Position numbers and translations under genes: made by a program
The notes under the pieces: generated by a model
The model's input: only the letters and a program-made list of their open reading frames with translations
Database searches by the model: none
What the model was told of the DNA's origin: nothing
NCBI RefSeq assembly: GCF_000372725.1
Contig: NW_005195940.1
Location: 319,232 to 383,231, forward strand
Direction of reading: 5' to 3'
Origin: Emiliania huxleyi CCMP1516
Taxonomy: Eukaryota > Haptophyta > Isochrysidales > Noelaerhabdaceae
Length of the DNA stretch: 64,000 bases
Shown here: in pieces, positions 1 through 9,445 of the stretch
How the letters are laid out: each line of letters opens with the position of its first letter
How positions within the stretch are numbered: position 1 is the first letter of the stretch

Positions 1-471
1 AGTACTGGCGCTCTCTCCTACGAACGGCGCCGAGATCTCTCTCCGTATCTCGCCATATCTCGCCATGCCATCTCCCCACATCTCCTACGTGCGGCGCGTG
101 AGCCTCGAGCGCCACCTCGCTCGCCGACGCGTCGAAGGCGCCTACGCCACACGCACACACGCTCGCGCGCGCTGCAGCCGGCAACCACCAGCGTACTTAC
201 GGCGTTCGAAGCGTCGCTTGCCGCTACTACTACCCACCCGCTGCAGCCGGCAACCACCCGCCCGACGGCGCTGCTGCAGTTGCTTAGGTGTGGAGACAAG
301 CGCAATGGCACGGTTGCGATAGCCGATGACGTGAAATGCAGTCCGGTGCCGTCATCTCCCGTCTAGCGCCCACCCATACCGCGTTGGTGTCCCAGTCGTT
401 GGTCGGACTGTGCTTCGCCTTCCCATCTATCTATCTATCGGTGCGTGCGTCCTGTCGAGCGAGCGACTTGA

Positions 472-655
472 TGTGGGGAGATGCGGGGAGATGTGGGGAG
501 ATATCCCGCATCTAGGCGCCGAGATATGGGGAGATATGGGGAGATGCGGGGAGATGTGGGGAGATATCCCGCATCTAGGCGCCGAGATATGGGGAGATAT
601 GGGGAGATATGGGGAGATGCGGGGAGATGTGGGGAGATATCCCGCATCTAGGCGC
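472..655. repeat. 10-bp minisatellite in a ~68-bp higher-order array
   Basis: Units like GGGGAGATAT and GGGGAGATGC repeat head to tail. They are grouped into about three higher-order copies, each ending in TATCCCGCATCTAGGCGCC. No gene is visible in 1-470 beyond a diverged piece of a dispersed repeat near 368-440 (CACCCATACCGCGTTGGTG). Confidence 0.9.
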
Positions 656-711
656 CGGCGCGGTGGTAGTGCAGCTCGAAGTCCCAAGGGTTGAGGCCGC
701 CTGAGCTCGAG

Positions 712-915
712 GTGATCTCGGGTGATCTCGAGGTAATCTCGAGGTGATCTCGGGTGATCTCGGGGTGATCTCGGGTGATCTCGGGTGATCTCGGGTGATC
801 TCGGGTGACCTTCGGTGACCTCGGGTAAACTCGGGTGATCTCGGGTGATCTCGGGTAAACTCGGGTGATCTCGGGTGACCTCGGGTAAACTCGGGTGATC
901 TCGGGTGATCACGGC
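712..915. repeat. 10-bp minisatellite, unit CTCGGGTGAT
   Basis: About twenty units of CTCGGGTGAT and close variants (CTCGAGGTGAT, CTCGGGTAAA). The unit is 10 bp, like the neighbouring GGGGAGATAT array, but the sequence is unrelated. Confidence 0.9.
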
Positions 916-1007
916 TGATTCTCCCAACGGGCTGATGCCGCCTGGCCCTCCCGCTTGGTTCAGCGAATCCGCCGCGCTTTGGACGCGGCTCCGGCCAAAC
1001 GACTCAA

Positions 1008-1182
1008 GCGCCGCGCGGGGCTGTACCTGCGGGGAGATATGGGGAGATGTCGGGAGATGTGGGGAGATGTGGGGAGATCGAGCGCCGCGCGGGGCTGTGC
1101 CTGCGGGGAGATATGGGGAGATACGGGGAGATACGGGGAGATGTGGGGAGATCGAGCGCCGCGCGGGGCTGTGCCTGCGGTG
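1008..1182. repeat. ~75-bp tandem repeat containing GGGGAGATAT units
   Basis: Two full copies and one partial copy of a unit made of GCGCCGCGCGGGGCTGT, then CCTGCGGGGAGATATGGGG and three or four GGGGAGAT-type units. A further short GAGATATGGG run lies at 1501-1545. Confidence 0.85.
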
Positions 1183-1276
1183 CTCCGCGAAGGCCAAACG
1201 TCGTGCAGGACACCCGCGCGGCGGACTGCGGCCGTCTGCTGCTACGGCTGCTGCAAGACATGGCGCGTGTGCGCTT

Positions 1277-1402
1277 GTAGCCGGGCACTGCTCGGGCTGC
1301 ACTGCTACGGTTGCACGCTGCAGCCTAGATCTATGCTAGGTTGCTTCAGCGCGGCAGCCGGGCACTGCTCGGGCTGCACTGCTAGGGTTTGCACGCTTGC
1401 AG
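1277..1402. repeat. ~76-bp tandem duplication
   Basis: The segment around CCGGGCACTGCTCGGGCTGC followed by TTGCACGC(T)TGCAGC occurs twice (about 1277-1325 and 1353-1402). No coding signal is supported in 1400-1850. Confidence 0.75.
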
Positions 1403-1852
1403 CGGGGCACCGCTAGGCTTGCGCACTACAGCCAGGCACCCACAGAAAGCAGCAAGGAGGCGCGCCTCGCTTGCGGGTGAGGTTGCGAGCCTACGGTGAT
1501 GAGATATGGGGAGATATGGGGAGATATGGGGAGATATGGGGAGATGTTGGGAGAGGTTGCGAGCCTACGATGAGATGCGACGAGATTTCTCTCTCCCAGT
1601 GAGCAAAGATCCGATGAGGAGCACGGCAGAGCACTCCGAGCACATCGCGTGGAGGCACAGGCTGCGAGACAGAGCTGCGCCAGACCTCGAGTGTGGCGAG
1701 TGCAGCCCGAATGCAGCTGAACACGCGTCCTCTCGAGTGTTGGTTGGAACGTGGGACCTCATCACTCTGCCAGGGTGGGTGGCAGCCCAGTAGAGTTGGC
1801 TAGCTGTGCGTGTCTAGCCTGCGCGCCGGTGTCGTGTCCCTCCGAAACAAAT

Positions 1853-1854
<2 letters not shown>

Positions 1855-1917
<63 letters not shown>

Positions 1918-1970
1918 ACACACACACACACACACACACACAACCGCACACACACACACACAACCGCCTC
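1855..1970. repeat. (CA)n microsatellite
   Basis: CA dinucleotides run almost without interruption, broken by one CAGA and two CAACCG interruptions near the 3' end. Confidence 0.97.
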
Positions 1971-1980
1971 CATAGCGGCC

Positions 1981-2065
1981 GTCCCTCCGCCTCACTTGTG
2001 TCCCACTCGTACGGGTGTCAGTCTCTGGCAAGCGCTGTGCTGTGTCCGCCTCTCTACCTACACCT
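1981..2065 (+). repeat. diverged copy of dispersed 'leader-like' repeat
   Basis: It contains CTTGTGTCCCAC, CGTACGGGTGTC and CTGTGTCCGCCTCTCTACC in that order. The same order appears at 26640-26785 inside an intron. Both look like older members of the family at 15930, 16223, 20175 and 31207. Confidence 0.45.
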
Positions 2066-2650
2066 ACCCTACCTTTCGATACAGGGGATGCGGTTCTGCG
2101 TCTCCGTCTTCTCGGTATCTAGGACTGCGAGCCGCCGCGGGACCGCGCAGCTTGCCGAGCAGCAGGCTGGCGCGCCTGCAGGAAGGCTCCGAGAAGGGTC
2201 CCGGAAGGTTCCTGGAAGGGTGCACGAGATCTGGCGCAGGCCGGGGAGGCCGACCGCAGTGAGGCCCCGAGAAGCGAAGGCTTCCGAGGCGCCGTGGGAA
2301 GCGGATGGCACTTGCAGCCACACTCGGCCGTGCACTGGGTGTGGGTGGCATATACAACTCAAGTCTGGGACGCGGGCACACTCCGGAAAAGAAATCCGGC
2401 GATGCCCTACTCCACACTGCTGTGAAAACGTCCCGAGCCAATACTGTGACCGGGTGGCAGATGCCTGTGAATCCCCGGACCACGGCTACGCAGCATGGCC
2501 CAGCTGCTATATCTCGCCACAATCTCGGCGTTGAGCTCACGAGAGGAGCGACGGGTTGTAGTTTGGGACGATGGCGGGCGAGAGGGAGACGAGGGGCGCG
2601 CTCAAGTTTGGGCGAAGGCAGGCGAGCCTACAGCCCGCGACACACACAGC
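2066..2650. other. no recognised gene
   Basis: Several overlapping open frames exist on both strands, but none shows a recognisable domain or a convincing splice pattern. I cannot support a gene here. Confidence 0.5.
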
Positions 2651-2654
2651 CTAG

Positions 2655-2925
2655 CGGCCGAGGTGCAGCCGAGGTGCAGTCGAGGTGCGGCCAAGGTGCG
2701 GCCGAGGTGCGGCCGAGGTGCGGCCGATATGTAGCCAAAGTGCAGCCGAGATGCGGCCGAGGTGCGGCCGAGGTGCGGCCGAGGTGCGGCCGAGGTGCGG
2801 CCGAGGTGCGGCCGAGGTGCGGCCGAGGTGCGGCCGAGGTGCGGCCGAGGTGCGGCCGATATGTAGCCAAAGTGCAGCCGAGATGCGGCCGAGGTGCGGC
2901 CGAGGTGCGGCCGAGGTTGCTCGAA
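2655..2925. repeat. 11-bp minisatellite, unit GGTGCGGCCGA
   Basis: More than twenty tandem 11-mers of GGTGCGGCCGA type, with ATATGTAGCCAAAGTGCAGCC interruptions at two places. The interruptions show that a larger block was duplicated. Read on the minus strand the unit is TCGGCCGCACC, closely related to the CTCGGCTGC arrays inside the transporter introns at 24.8-26.2 kb. Confidence 0.92.
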
Positions 2926-2974
2926 TAGTTGGCTCAGACTGACTCGTGTCAAGTGCAGGACTAGCGAGCTCGCG

Positions 2975-3047
2975 CTCGGGTGTGTGTGTCGGATGTGTCT
3001 CATCTTAGCGGCCGTGTGTGTCGGGTGTGTCTCATCTTGGCGGCCGA
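2975..3047. repeat. ~35-bp tandem duplication
   Basis: Two copies of a unit with GTGTGTGTCGG(A/G)TGTGTCTCATCTT(A/G)GCGGCCG. It abuts the putative exon just to the right and may lie in its downstream intron. Confidence 0.8.
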
Positions 3048-3049
3048 GC

Positions 3050-3530
3050 CAGCGAGGCCAGACGACATTGTGCAGCGCCGTGTCGATGTGCAAGAAGGCG
3101 CTCGCCGCGGGGAGCGATGAGCCGCCTCCCGGCTCGAGGCGGTCGAGCAGGTAGCTGAGTAACGCGCCCGCCTCGCGCGTCGAACCCGCTCCCGCGTCGC
3201 CTGTGAGACATTCGTGGGCGTTTGCCGTGTGGACGTGTCGTGGACGTGTCGTGGTTGTGTGACGCCATCTGACGGCATCGCTGGCTACACTTTGATGTCC
3301 GTGCGCCTTCACTCGGCATATGGGCAAGGCTCGGCAAGGTGAGTGTGGCATTTCCGATCGCCGCACCACGCGTCCTGTTGAAGGTCGGCTTGCGCTTGTT
3401 GTGTCGGTAAAAGTGGGGCATAAAGTCGAGCTGCTCGCGGAAAGCAATCTCCTCCGAGTGATGCAACGACGAGACGACGAGCTCGAGCGGCGGCGACCCG
3501 CTCGGCGAACGCTGGGCCCAGCCTGAGTGC
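3050..3530 (-). CDS. putative exons of an unrecognised minus-strand gene
   Basis: Two stretches read like real protein on the minus strand. One (about 3530-3330) contains ELVVSSLHHSEEIAFREQ and then YRHNKRKPTFNRT. The other (about 3200-3050) contains STREAGALLSYLLDRLEPGG and FLHIDTALHNVVWPRWLG. The second starts just after a plausible acceptor (CTCACAG at about 3201-3207 on the minus strand). I recognise no family. Start, stop and remaining exons are not resolved. The minisatellites at 2655-3047 could be the next introns, because the transporter at 24.2-27.6 kb carries the same kind of array in its introns. It could also be a decayed gene. Confidence 0.35.
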
Positions 3531-3617
3531 GGTCGGTGCATGATTGATGCTGAACCGGCACCGAAAAGAATTCTCGGATTTCGAGCGCACGACACCGGGT
3601 ACGGGACTGGCACTGCA

Positions 3618-3620
<3 letters not shown>

Positions 3621-3650
<30 letters not shown>
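3621..3650. repeat. (GA)n microsatellite
   Basis: About fifteen GA units just before the LINE-like reading frame, followed by a T-run. Confidence 0.95.
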
Positions 3651-3652
<2 letters not shown>

Positions 3653-3975
3653 TAGAGACTCTTTTTTTTCGCCGAAACAGTGATGGCAGGTGTCTCTCTC
3701 GGAGCGCCTCCTTTGAGCCCGGCCGATGAAGGGTCCGATGGCACAAACGGGGTGTACGAGGCGATCGAGGATGAGCCAATTACCGGGGACAACACGAACA
3801 ATGGGGTGGAGACAGGTCGTGGGGACCATGCAACAAAATCAGCGCCTAAATACCAGTGGAGTTCAGCGAGGACTGCAGGAGAGGTGGAGTCAAAGGGGCG
3901 AGGAGGGTTGGCAAAGGAGATTCATCAATGGTTTATGGATGGAGAGATGGACATACAAAAAGGCTTTGAGCAGTG

Positions 3976-4055
3976 CAGCGGGCAGCGGGCAGCGGGCAGC
4001 GGGCAGCGGGCTGCGGGCTGCGGGCTGCGGGCTGCGGGCTGCGGGCTGCGGGCTG
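3976..4055. repeat. 7-bp minisatellite (GGGCAGC / GGGCTGC)
   Basis: About four GGGCAGC units followed by seven or more GGGCTGC units, inside the LINE-like frame. Its 7-bp unit is a multiple of neither three nor the local 10-11 bp, so it cycles through all frames. Confidence 0.9.
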
Positions 4056-5979
4056 AGGGCAGTGAGGGGCGTGGGGCGTGGCGTGAGCGCGCGTGGAGGG
4101 ATGAATTGACAGATGCAACAAACGGGGTTCGAACGAGGAGCCAGCTGGTGGTGGAGCGGTCAACCAACCCACTATGCCAGCCAGGGGCCTGTGCTGTTGG
4201 ACGTAGACTTTCGGGCGTAGATATCAGTAATAATCCGAGTGGAAGCTCAAAATGGGAGTGGAGAGGAGCGTCGCCCCCACCCTCACCCCCAGATGGTGGA
4301 GACGAGGCGGAGATGGTTGATGAGCAGGCAGGTCCTTCTCAATACAATGGTAGTGGCACCGGTGCGTCAGTGGTGGTGGATGGAGTCTACGACTGGGGTT
4401 GCATAAGCAGGTGGGCACGGTGGAGAGGGGACGGTCAGCTTATGGAAAGGTGGAGTGCACAGATGAGTGAGGAGGATAGGAGGAAGGCTAGAGGGATCAG
4501 GTTCGAACAGGAATATGGGCAGTTCAAGGACAGTCCAGCGAAGTTCATGGGGGAGACTGGGACGTTACAGGGACGGTACAGACAAACGATATGGGGCAGG
4601 AATGTGGTAAAAACGGATGAACTGGTTGCTATTGCCAGATATGTCAGACGGAGGAAGGCGGAGGGCATGGAGTGCGCTGCGGCGACAAAGAGGCTTGAGT
4701 ACCTGGTGGAACAGAGGGGAGATGAGGGAAGAATGGTCGTTGAGAGGGTTGAGGAGGAGGGAGCGGGGCAAGTGGGTAAACGGGTGGATGGGTCGGGACC
4801 AGAGGCAGCTGGAGAGGAGCACACGACGGATGAGACGTCGGGAAATGCAGCAACAAAAGTGATGATACAGAAGATAGATGTCGAGTGTGCAAACGCAAAT
4901 GGATTTCTGTTCGTGCCAAACCCTAATGCAGTACGACGTCACATGGCCACGAAAGGAGGAAGTTCATACAGGGAGGCTATGGCAGACTTCGACGAGGGAG
5001 ACGGAAAAGATGGGCAGGTGGAGATGTCCGTGGTCCAGCTTAAAGTAAAACAGCGGTTGGAGGAAGGGAGCGGAGTCTATATGGTGGTGGAGTCGCACTT
5101 GGTGGCGCGGAGAGGTGAAATCGTCCTCAATCTTTTCAGGAGGTTTGGGATCGAGGGTGCTCACACTGGGGTGGAAGGTGGGCCCTCAAGAGCTGGTGGG
5201 AGGACCAAAGGTGGAGTACTGATTCTGTGGCGTACTAACCTCTTCGTTCAAGTGGGGAAAAGTGTTGTGGGAACTGCGGGACATGTCCTGTCGGTACTTC
5301 TGAGGTGTACGGTGGACGACTCGCTAAAGGTCTACACCGCCTACTACTGTCCGGACACGTCTAAAGCAAGGTCAAATGCAGGGAAGGTTCATGATGCAAT
5401 CTACGAAGCTGTCAGCCAATTCAACGAATATGCTCACTGTGTCGGTGGTGACGCCAATGGACGTCTGATCAGATTTGGGGGGGAGAGGGGACATGTCAAT
5501 GACCAGTTTGTCAATCGGATGGTGGACGAGAATAATTTCACTCGTCTGGGTAGAAACGCAGATACTTATTTCTTCAATAGGAAGAGGGGCACGAAGATGG
5601 ACTGGAGTAAGGCCTTTGAGGTAGCCAAGGTAACGGGAAGGGTGATGGGGCTTCATCCCTCCAAAATAGGTGCGTCTATCAAGGAGCTATGCCGAGAGGA
5701 CAGGTGGATACTATGTCGATGCGCGGCCATCACGGAAGATTGGGAGGAGAGGGGAGAGGATGAGGGTCTATGCTTCATTAGAGTTGAGTGTGATGGGGGG
5801 GATGTCGGGAGAAGGGAGGAGGATAGGAGAGAGGTAGAGCTGAATGCGGTCCTACACGAGGCAAGCGCGCCGACAAGACTACGAGTGGGGGAGATCCGAC
5901 TGCGGTGGGGACATCTCTATGGGTCGACGTGTGGAGACAATGGGGACTTCAAAGTGCTCCCGGTGTCGTTCAAGCCGGA

Positions 5980-6128
<149 letters not shown>

Positions 6129-6290
6129 GCACGCACGCCACCCGAGGCCGCGTTAGGGGGCTGGCTGGTGTGAAGACTACCCGGTGCTTTGCCCCCTGGC
6201 AAGTAGAGGCCCCGCCCACCCAGGGTACCCCTCGAGGGACCCATTGGGATTTTGGGCTCTTGGAGCAGATTCCCGAATCCGAGAGAGAAG

Positions 6291-6389
6291 AGAGAGAATT
6301 CTTGATACGAAACCACGACGACACACACCAGTCGACTCGCATCGGTTGCCTCCATGAACGGCGGAGCTATTCTCGCGTCCACACCACAC
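6291..6389 (+). repeat. ~100-bp dispersed repeat, copy 1
   Basis: It starts in GAGAGAATTCTTGATACGAA and runs through CACCAGTCGACTCGCATCGG to CATGAACGGCGGAGC. A nearly identical copy is at 31347-31446. Both sit next to pyrimidine microsatellites or CT/GA-rich DNA. Confidence 0.9.
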
Positions 6390-6620
6390 CTGGCTCCAAC
6401 GTGGACACGCCCATAGCTGGGGACACTACTAGGTCACGCATGGCATCAGAAGTTTTATCTCTGGGCCCCGAAAGGCATCTCTAGCAGCGTCGTTACGCAT
6501 GCACCCTCCCCTCCTGGGCGCATACGCCTCACGTCTCGACAGAGCATAAGCCCTTGGTGTGCCACGAGACGAGTTTTTCGCCATCGCAGCGAGCAGCAAG
6601 CCACTCGCCGCAGCAGCCGG

Positions 6621-6621
<1 letters not shown>

Positions 6622-6658
<37 letters not shown>
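6622..6658. repeat. (CT)n microsatellite
   Basis: About 18 CT units. Confidence 0.95.
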
Positions 6659-6660
<2 letters not shown>

Positions 6661-6723
6661 GAATCCGCCGGGGGGCTCCCAGAGACCTCGAGAGAGAGCC
6701 CACCCGCGCCGAATCCCAGCCCT

Positions 6724-8518
6724 GGAGTGTTGGGCCGATTCCTCGCTGACGGCCGCACCGTTCGACGCGCCGCGCCCGGAGGCGGCCCGATCGCTCGAGA
6801 GGGTCGACGCGGCACGCCCAGAGCCGCGCGGCGCGCTCGGCGACCCGCTCGTTGAGGCGTACGGCGCCGCCGCAATCGACAGAAATGGCGACGACAGCGG
6901 GCCCCCAGGACGGGCTCGCCCCGGCCGCGGGTAGGGGAGAGGAGACCCAGTCACCGGGCGGATCGGCCGCCCCGAGCCGATCGCCGGCCACGCCGTCGCC
7001 GCCGCCCAACCTTGCCGCTTCGCGCCGCAGTACGCCGCCGCAGTCCCGCCCGCCGCAGCAGCCCCGCCAGACGCCGAAGCTGCTCCAGCGCGGGTCCCGA
7101 CGGGGCGCCGGTGTCGCGTGGCAGGGCCACCCCCTCGCCTCCGACTCGCCGCCGCACGCCGCCGCCGGCCGTCACCCTCCTCTGGCACCCGCGCCTCCGC
7201 CCGCTGTGGCAGTTCAACAGATCCAGCCCAGCGTCCTCAACGTGTCGATTGGGGACTGCTCCTTCGTTCCGGCCGAGATACTAGGCGGTGCTGCCGTGCA
7301 CTGGCGCCAGCGAGCTCCATTCAAATCCCGCGCGCGCGATCGGCAGTCGAGTTACAACCCGCAGCTGTGCAATGTGCGCGGCGCGCACACTCGAAACGTG
7401 GTTCGGCGATCTCTCGGCGACCACTCGTCGACTCGCGCTCGGACGCGAGGTGTGTGCTCGCCTGCCTCCCCCGGGAAGGACACGGCCATTTTCAGCGAGA
7501 TCTGTGGAATCATCCTCACCACCCCCTGTCCTCACGCCACCCGTCCCGCTGCTGCCATACTGGGACGTGAGTGCAATATTTGTGCTGCCCTCGCCATCCG
7601 ACGCGTGTGCTCCGCTCCCCGCAGGCGAGGATCGCCATCGCGCACCAACACGCTTCGTCCGGGAGGCGCGCGGCGCGACCCGCGTTGCGAGAGCGTCGGC
7701 GGAGCCCGCGTGCTGGCCCTCTCCGGGACCGCCGCCGGGGCCCAGAGGGCGCAGATTCGGCCCACCAGGGTCCAAGAGGGCGGTTCTGACACCGCCAAGC
7801 GGTGCTTTCGTGTGGACCCCGCGAGCTCGCGTTTGTCCGTTCAAAAATATTTATTCACCCGCAGTTTGCCTCCAGTGCCTCTGTGCCGCGGAGGCGCGGG
7901 GCAGGACCTTTTTAAACCGCACTCTCAAACATCCGCGGCGCACCAGTCGCAGTATATGGAGCCGGACAGCACGCAGCGGAGTATCACTCGCACGGCCCGT
8001 GGCACCTCCGTGCGGCCGCGACCGCGGCGAAGCGACAGAGGAGAGACGAGAGCGGCGGCTGCAGAGTGGCACGAGGGGCGGGTAGAGTTGGTTTTCGCCT
8101 GCGCGGCGGGCGAGAGACGAGCTCGTGAGACGGCGGCGCGGGCCGAGCGCCGCGCTGCGGCTCGGTGGTTATGCCGCGATCGCGGGCGACACAGCGAGCG
8201 CGGAGCGTCGGGATGGAGAGGTGGGAGAGAGAGCGCGCGCGTCGGCCGTCTCGGGCCGGAGCGAGTCGTGCTGACCTCAGTACACGCTCGCGGCGCCTCG
8301 AGGCCGCGCGGCGACGTGCAGGAGACGGCTTTTGCGGCCGCCGTCGAGGCGCTGTCGAGGCGCCGACTTTGCCGCGCCCGTACTCCACAACGGCGATTCG
8401 AATTCGGACGAACCCAGGGTGTGCGAGGGCCGCGAGGCCGAGGCCGGCACGGGACGACCGAACGCGACGGCCGCCGAGCGACCACGCAGCCGCAATCACA
8501 GAATCGGCCCAACACTCC
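6724..8518. other. 1.8-kb GC-rich block bounded by an exact 18-bp inverted repeat
   Basis: GGAGTGTTGGGCCGATTC at 6724-6741 recurs as its exact reverse complement at 8501-8518. Between them a frame on the plus strand is open for about 570 codons (6852-8570), but its composition (Pro, Arg, Ser, Ala) is what any GC-rich frame gives. One stretch near 7200-7290 (VLNVSIGDCSFVPAEIL) looks more protein-like. I see no domain. It may be a non-autonomous mobile element or a chance repeat in a GC-rich leader. Confidence 0.4.
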
Positions 8519-8609
8519 CTTCGGCGCGAGTGGTGGGCGTGCCGATCGCAGTGTGTCGTCGCCGCTTTGACCCGGGCCGCGGTGGTTCGTAGCTGGCCGA
8601 TCGTCGCCC

Positions 8610-9056
8610 ATGATGCTGCTGCTAATTTCGTCCGTCACCGGCTTTTCGAGCCTCTGGCCGACCTCGTCAACTCCAGTGACTCACGTTGCACGCTACGCAG
8701 CGTCGCCGTGCAGCGTCACGATGCAGCACGGCGGCAAAGGCTTCGGCGGTGGCGAAGCGACAAGGGATCCGCCACCGACAGTTTACGACCCGAGCGATCC
8801 CAAGGGTAAGCAGCAAGCGATACACAAGGCTGAGAGCTTCGCCGAGTACCTCGCAAAGCGAGGAGGCTTCAGCGACAGCCACAAGTCCGGAGTGTGCAAG
8901 CCCAGAGGTGCGGCGGCTGCGACAGCAGTCTCAAAGGTAGCTCCTGCCACCGCGCCAGCCTCCGGCAGCCCGTACGCGAAGCTCGCCGACGCGTACTTTG
9001 CGGACATTCGGCGCGAGCTCGCTCTGCTTAGGGCGCTCCTCGCTGCCCGTGGCTAG
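8610..9056 (+). CDS. small secreted or organelle-targeted protein, unknown function
   Basis: Intronless frame of 148 residues ending in TAG at 9054-9056. It begins MMLLLISSVTGFSSLW, a short hydrophobic leader, followed by a Ser/Thr/Ala-rich stretch. This fits a signal peptide plus transit peptide as used for algal plastids, but a plain signal peptide is equally possible. The middle (VYDPSDPKGKQQAIHKAESF) is charged. The end (YAKLADAYFADIRRELALL) is an amphipathic helix. I recognise no family. The two Met codons at the start are adjacent, so start choice hardly matters. Low-complexity Ala/Thr links the parts. It lies just upstream of the NIPA gene on the same strand. Confidence 0.55.
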   Translation: MMLLLISSVTGFSSLWPTSSTPVTHVARYAASPCSVTMQHGGKGFGGGEATRDPPPTVYDPSDPKGKQQAIHKAESFAEYLAKRGGFSDSHKSGVCKPRGAAAATAVSKVAPATAPASGSPYAKLADAYFADIRRELALLRALLAARG

Positions 9057-9445
9057 TTGCCCTTGATTGCGAGCGGCCACAGAGGTGGCGCGGCATCAGG
9101 TCCCATGAGCAGGGAGAGAGCGCAGCGAGAGCGCCGCGCATGAGGAGCGAGGGCCAAGCGCGCTCGCGAAAGTAGGCGGCGAAAGCGCGCACCAGCTGAA
9201 GTGCAAGTTTGGTGTTCACAGCAGCGGAGGCTGAGTGAAGACCGCATGCGATGTGCGCGAGGGCACACGAGAGGGACTCAGGAGAGGTATCCGTGAGTAT
9301 CCTACGATAAACTAGTGGCCTACCCACGAGTTGGGGCCCCCACCCCAATCGTTATCGGACGAAAATGTTTTTTCTGTGATGGCGCTTCCAGTGCTCGAGA
9401 CCGTCGTCCTCAAAATCGTCAACGACCCGGTTCTCAAATCAACGA
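9057..9445. other. intergenic, no gene seen
   Basis: No repeat or domain recognised. An ATG at about 9379 (MALPVLETVVLKIV) could be a first exon of the downstream transporter gene, joined across a short intron ending in GTGTGCACAG near 9548. Confidence 0.35.

Noticed and set aside
6852-8570. 570-codon plus-strand frame
   Set aside because: Composition is that of random GC-rich DNA. Competing frames of similar length exist on the other strand and no motif is recognisable, so it is not listed as a gene.
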